From: Bacteriovoracaceae bacterium
GTDB lineage: Bacteria; Bdellovibrionota; Bacteriovoracia; Bacteriovoracales; Bacteriovoracaceae
Assembly (NCBI GenBank): GCA_947442115.1
Contig: CANEVK010000128.1
Coordinates: 1 to 7,960, forward strand
DNA length: 7,960 bases
Reading direction: 5' to 3'
Positions 5,601-7,960 of the stretch are shown in pieces (position 1 is the first letter of the stretch; each line of letters opens with the position of its first letter). The notes below the pieces were generated by a model that ran no database searches, was not told the origin of the DNA, and saw only the letters and a list, made by a program, of their open reading frames with translations. Both the position numbers and the translations under genes were made by a program.

Positions 5601-7819
5601 ACAGGTTTTTGATTTTTATAAACATTCCATGTTCTCTCTGCAGGAGTAACAGGATCGTTGGATGTGGTACTATCGGTTAGTTTTACTTCAATTGTTTGGT
5701 CACCAAATACTAGATCTGTTGCAGATGTTAAAACTAAAGAGCTTGAAGTCACACCAGTCTCTGTTTTTAAAATAACATCAGACTGACCACTTCTTTTAAG
5801 AGTCCATTTGAATGTGTAAGGCGGAATACCGGTTGCAGCTATCGCCGTAAATGTTTTTGTTGATTCTGTGGAAAGTGCAACAATGTTAGAACCACTTGGT
5901 GTCGTTACACCCAAAGTTTCCTGAGCTGGGTTATTTACATTAAAAGTCCAGCTTAAATCAGAATTTTCATAACCATCGTGCGTCCTTAGGGTCACTGTAT
6001 GAACACCGGTTTCATTACAATCAGTAGTGTAAATCAGCTTCGCCGTATTTGTGGTTGATGTTATTGCGATCCCCGGATCGGCGTTAGTAATTGCTACATT
6101 ATTGAGTAACCAAGATTTAGAAAGAGTATCTGGATCAGAATCAACAACAGTGGCATCAAAGATAATATTGTTACCACAATTAACTGTAGCACCTGTCAAT
6201 TCAGGTGAGTAAACAATATAATTAGGTAGTGAGTTCCTACGAACATTAAATGTTTTTTCGTCAAACGAGTTGGAGTTTGTTCCCCTCACCCGAATAGTAT
6301 GTGGACCCGCAGCAAGGATCGATCCATCAAGAATAAAAAATGGGTCAGATCCATTTTGAAGAACCTGAACACCATCTCTTTTAAACTCATAAGTCACTGG
6401 GCCTGCCCCATCAGCGATTGATACGGCAAAAGTGGTTGAGGTAGTTCCAGTTACGACAGTGGGATCTGTTGTTGGCGTAAAAGTTAATATTTGGACATTT
6501 CCAGGAGGTGCCGGTGGATTATTTACAGAAACTGTCCATGTTTGATCAAAAGTTTCGTATCCGTCATTCAAAATTAATTTAAAACTGTGAAAGCCAACAT
6601 CAGTACAATCAGGTGTATAGGTAATTTTAGTATTTGATCCAACACCTGATATGCTGACGAAATCTGTAGTGGGGGTGACAAGAGTTTCATCCATTTTCCA
6701 TTGAATTGAAACCGCGTCATTATTGACGTCACCATAATTTGCATCAAGTATAATTGATCCTCCAGAGCAACTGATCGTATTACCTGTAAGTGTAGGAGTG
6801 TAGGAAGTCACAGAAGGGGGAGTGTTTTTTCTAATATTGAAACTTTTTTCAGCAGAAGTAATACCGTTGCTGGCAACAACTCTCAGAGAGTGAAAACCTG
6901 CCATTAAGCTTGAGCCTGATAAAGAAAAGAAGGACGTTCCTCCATCCTGTACCTCTTCATTATCTAGGTAAAATTTATAATTTACAGTGCCAGCTCCCTC
7001 GGCAACACTAACTCCAAAAGTTGTTTCAGAATTGCTTGTCATAATAACGGGACTAGTCGTCGGTATCCAGGATACTATTTGTACAGTATTTGGTTCAGGT
7101 GGAGGGTTGTTTACAATAAAAGTCCAAGATGTTTCAGTTGTATCATATCCATCGGTAACTGAAAATTTCAGAGTATGTGTTCCTGCTTGTGAGCAATCTG
7201 GTTCATAAGCTATTTCAGAATAGTTTGGCAAATCAGTTCTAGCAACGAATTGAGTTTCATTTGTCACTGTTTGTGAATCTAGTTGCCAGTTTATTTGATA
7301 ATTATCAATTTCATCATTATCGTAAACGAGTGCAGAAAATGTTTTGGGTCCATCACCACAATTCATTGTCTCACCAGTGCTGGCCGAAGGTGTTTTAAGA
7401 TTTATAGAAGGAGCATGATTCTTTCTAACGTTGAAAATTTTTTCATCAGATGTTTTACCATTCGATGCAATTACTTTTATTTCATGTTCACCAGAAACTA
7501 GTGAAGATCCAAGTACATTTAAAAATGCACTAGACCCTGTGGCAAGTTTCGTAGTGTTATTGTTATCAAGAATGAAGTCGTATGTTACATCACCTACATT
7601 TCCAGAAACAAGTACACCGAATACAGCCGATGTTGAGTTGGTGAGTATGGTGGGATTTGTAGTTGGAGTAAAAGAAGCAATTTCAATTTGATCAAGATTA
7701 TCTATAGAGCCATCTTCGATATTACTATCAAGTGCACCAAACTTATCTCCACCACTGTTATTACAAGCAGTGAGTAAAGCAGAAAGCAGAAAAATATTGA
7801 GTAATTTCAGCATACTCAT
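2675..7819 (-). CDS. Giant surface lipoprotein with Ig-like repeats and NHL beta-propeller
   Basis: A 1714-residue secreted lipoprotein of unknown specific function. The signal peptide ends in lipobox LTAC with lipid-Cys C19, followed by Asn, so outer-membrane sorting is likely. Residues 45-633 are three copies of a ~196-residue unit, each an Ig-like domain ending in a (V/I)R(K/R)N motif plus a second beta-domain with a Cys pair. Residues 634-736 and 737-840 look like two further Ig-like domains. Residues 853-1711 hold about 11 blade-like NHL units, for example GPTAIAIDNGVLFVSDN, GPGAMKFDSRNNRLLISD and DPQGLAFDDEGNLYISE, several preceded by glycine loops such as TIAGMPGMG. No catalytic motif is visible. 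Besides C19 there are 18 cysteines, enough for nine disulfides. The start at 7819 overlaps the upstream stop (ATGA), so the gene is co-translated with a beta-barrel protein. Adhesion or ligand binding is a reasonable guess only. Confidence 0.93.
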   Translation of the reverse strand: MSMLKLLNIFLLSALLTACNNSGGDKFGALDSNIEDGSIDNLDQIEIASFTPTTNPTILTNSTSAVFGVLVSGNVGDVTYDFILDNNNTTKLATGSSAFLNVLGSSLVSGEHEIKVIASNGKTSDEKIFNVRKNHAPSINLKTPSASTGETMNCGDGPKTFSALVYDNDEIDNYQINWQLDSQTVTNETQFVARTDLPNYSEIAYEPDCSQAGTHTLKFSVTDGYDTTETSWTFIVNNPPPEPNTVQIVSWIPTTSPVIMTSNSETTFGVSVAEGAGTVNYKFYLDNEEVQDGGTSFFSLSGSSLMAGFHSLRVVASNGITSAEKSFNIRKNTPPSVTSYTPTLTGNTISCSGGSIILDANYGDVNNDAVSIQWKMDETLVTPTTDFVSISGVGSNTKITYTPDCTDVGFHSFKLILNDGYETFDQTWTVSVNNPPAPPGNVQILTFTPTTDPTVVTGTTSTTFAVSIADGAGPVTYEFKRDGVQVLQNGSDPFFILDGSILAAGPHTIRVRGTNSNSFDEKTFNVRRNSLPNYIVYSPELTGATVNCGNNIIFDATVVDSDPDTLSKSWLLNNVAITNADPGIAITSTTNTAKLIYTTDCNETGVHTVTLRTHDGYENSDLSWTFNVNNPAQETLGVTTPSGSNIVALSTESTKTFTAIAATGIPPYTFKWTLKRSGQSDVILKTETGVTSSSLVLTSATDLVFGDQTIEVKLTDSTTSNDPVTPAERTWNVYKNQKPVISNKNPATDKRINTNVLTTISAIITDAEDTFTATISRGSTSCIIGSACGLTLNSIPTTTGLLNVAFNAGTSFVGDNTFNLSVVDSHGESSSTSFTINANFFPQSCNDLNSGEICTIAGMPGMGDELNVATADNYTKVRLVPYKMSMHNIGLAKKNMIISDYTNNVVWYWNRNTSTVQLGPFNIPANTVKIILGVPGYPNTMSYAATPNPAVFTQTAFGNLTTSALSTFFINGPTGLTNTVSGNITDIYVAEYTAQRLLRLRFDNSTSTVNIQPSAGISGCYPLDLTVDTADNKLYIPCNSGNNYIRVLDLAPNTAFRASPAPTTSTTVTTSAAANVNGDGSVPSVATTSSLGSAYYDSVSNVIYFGETNTCRVRVLNPVGKTNTLNLFTASADPLSVPPANIKTISGGYTSTAPATWCYQARIGYFYNTSLTQYGSIREVLPYRVNNGPLLGFFVNDLSYHRVLFINQTSNPITIGNRTVAAHSSGIIFGLNNVAGSSNNNGASAGGKSSPLNGPTAIAIDNGVLFVSDNLNNRIRSLVIDNGSTVTSNGTVSTVLGYIPRFGYNESPTLQSELVQFNGPGAMKFDSRNNRLLISDRGNRRIRSLSLGNGVIDTLVGNGTSAYQTVQVSPLTAGMLDPWDIEIIKQGNDEFPIYADFVQGGSFIKALNIYGSNQIIMGTEVEPGKLNNIGGTNSPPGISGSGFNAWQWWGNPVGDYNTGNLVLYNQQPAVVVPIYGVRGLGFDEASGNLYVSSYYDHCIHKIDSSGIVSVHSGVCTQNNNQGGSFSNTRYRFPGDIEMDPLNPGNFFVIDQTDSAVSSLKYINTYSGAGSSRNILGIPVPGNNVGTITLSTTPNYSTAIAVNESQICIANGNDNANATNSVFCYSRAGSGSLSLYVGNRNNPALATTAFRARPQKYNENEGLGMGFFIDGDNIDPVNVPAQLTDPQGLAFDDEGNLYISEYRGHTIRMVKKWYP
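2687..5263 (-). other. NHL-type beta-propeller region of the lipoprotein
   Basis: Residues 853-1711. Blade-like units are visible near residues 886-911, 968-1002, 1021-1050, 1090-1117, 1252-1280, 1317-1347, 1376-1409, 1477-1504, 1530-1562, 1596-1626 and 1682-1711. The best ones follow a GP-x-A/G-(hydrophobic)-D...LxxSDxxNxRIR pattern. About 11 units is more than one usual 6-blade NHL propeller, so two propellers or one with large insertions are possible. Long Asn/Ser/Thr/Gly-rich insertions separate several blades, notably residues 1061-1090 and 1236-1249. Closely spaced cysteine pairs C1020/C1038, C1498/C1515 and C1607/C1623 may staple loops. Confidence 0.75.
5300..5920 (-). other. Two divergent Ig-like domains linking the repeats to the propeller
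   Basis: Residues 634-736 and 737-840 of the lipoprotein. The first contains an IPPYTFKWTL strand pattern typical of bacterial Ig-like/PKD-like folds and ends RTWNVYKNQKP, echoing the (V/I)R(K/R)N junction of the upstream repeats. The second begins with a KNQKPVISN-like junction and ends near SFTINANFFP. It holds C782 and C788 only six residues apart, unlike the ~54-residue spacing of the upstream copies. The fold assignment comes from pattern only. Confidence 0.6.
5921..7687 (-). repeat. Three tandem ~196-residue Ig-like super-repeats inside the lipoprotein
   Basis: Copies cover residues 45-245 (bases 7085-7687), 246-441 (6497-7084) and 442-633 (5921-6496). Each begins with an IxxFTPTT-like strand (ASFTPTTNPT, VSWIPTTSPV, LTFTPTTDPT) and passes through a GSSLxAGxH-like turn. 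A (V/I)R(K/R)N junction follows at about residues 131, 329 and 526. Each copy then has a Cys pair (C154/C209, C351/C405, C548/C601), a DGY motif and a WTFxVNNP-type end. Divergence is clear at the protein level, so the duplications are old. Confidence 0.88.
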
Positions 7820-7960
7820 ATTTTAAATATAACTCCTAAAAAACTATTAAACTCTGTGGCTTCAGCGCTATTAGCACCGGCCAGAGCTATGGTTCGTATC
7901 TCGCCTTTAAAACTCATCACTTTGGTAAAATATCTCTCTACTCCTATATTAAGGCCAAAA
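7816..7960 (-). CDS. Probable outer-membrane beta-barrel protein, C-terminal end (partial)
   Basis: A frame open from the right edge (first full codon 7959-7957) encodes 47 residues and stops with TGA at 7818-7816. The TGA overlaps the ATG of the giant lipoprotein gene in the arrangement ATGA. The visible protein runs GLNIGVERYFTKVMSFKGEI, then RTIALAGANSAEATEF, and ends FLGVIFKI. Alternating hydrophobic and polar residues, a GVERYF-type strand, a turn, then a short final strand with aromatic residues at the end are typical of the last hairpin of outer-membrane beta-barrels. It loosely recalls the small outer-membrane beta-barrel family common in myxobacteria and Bdellovibrio relatives. The start and most of the gene lie outside the window, so the family is tentative. 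The 4-base overlap and the downstream gene's ribosome site inside this frame make it a real gene and an operon partner. Confidence 0.7.
   Translation of the reverse strand, partial: FGLNIGVERYFTKVMSFKGEIRTIALAGANSAEATEFNSFLGVIFKI
7833..7838 (-). promoter_or_regulatory. Ribosome binding site of the lipoprotein, inside the upstream gene
   Basis: On the minus strand this reads TAGGAG, a strong Shine-Dalgarno sequence. The core ends 13 bases before the ATG at 7819 and 19 bases before the alternative ATG at 7813, so the first ATG is the better start even though the spacing is long. The site lies within the last codons of the upstream beta-barrel gene (in FLGVI). This supports coupled translation. 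Confidence 0.7.

Noticed and set aside
5921..7687. The periodic ~590-base pattern as a DNA repeat or CRISPR-like array
   Set aside because: The periodicity is at protein level, with diverged DNA and continuous coding. There are no short identical repeats with spacers.
7283..7691. Two overlapping plus-strand frames opposite the lipoprotein repeats
   Set aside because: They are antisense to well-conserved repeat codons, lack a convincing ribosome site, and encode low-complexity hydrophobic residues without a family match I recognise.

Overview
The window reads as chromosomal core DNA from a moderately AT-rich Gram-negative bacterium. It runs from the end of DNA gyrase A, through a TPR lipoprotein and two small ATP-synthase accessory membrane proteins, to ATP synthase subunits a and c. 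Gyrase genes lying just ahead of a split-off atpB-atpE pair, plus large Ig/NHL-type surface lipoproteins, suggest the Bdellovibrio/Bacteriovorax lineage (Bdellovibrionota, perhaps Bacteriovoracia). This placement is an inference from gene content and memory, not from a search.

Plus strand, 2-2618: the gyrA 3' end, a lipoprotein gene overlapping it, an AtpZ-like 62-aa protein, an AtpI-like 121-aa protein overlapping that, then atpB and atpE. The genes are close or overlapping and all point the same way. They end at one strong hairpin terminator (about 2641-2672). The membrane (Fo) genes a and c are here, but b, delta, alpha, gamma, beta and epsilon do not follow, so the ATP synthase genes are split between loci.

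Minus strand, 7960-2675: an operon fragment entering from the right edge. Its first visible gene is only the 3' end of what looks like an outer-membrane beta-barrel protein (stop at 7816-7818). It overlaps by 4 bases (ATGA) the start of a 1714-residue secreted lipoprotein. That lipoprotein has a three-fold ~196-residue repeat with a conserved cysteine pair in each unit, two further Ig-like domains, and a C-terminal NHL-type beta-propeller region of about 11 blade-like units. The two proteins are probably co-translated and both belong in the outer envelope, so they may work together at the cell surface. Their function cannot be read from sequence alone.

The minus-strand operon and the atp genes converge on the same hairpin, which can serve both directions. 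No RNA genes, insertion sequences, CRISPR arrays or phage genes were seen. There is no gene-free stretch longer than about 60 bases.
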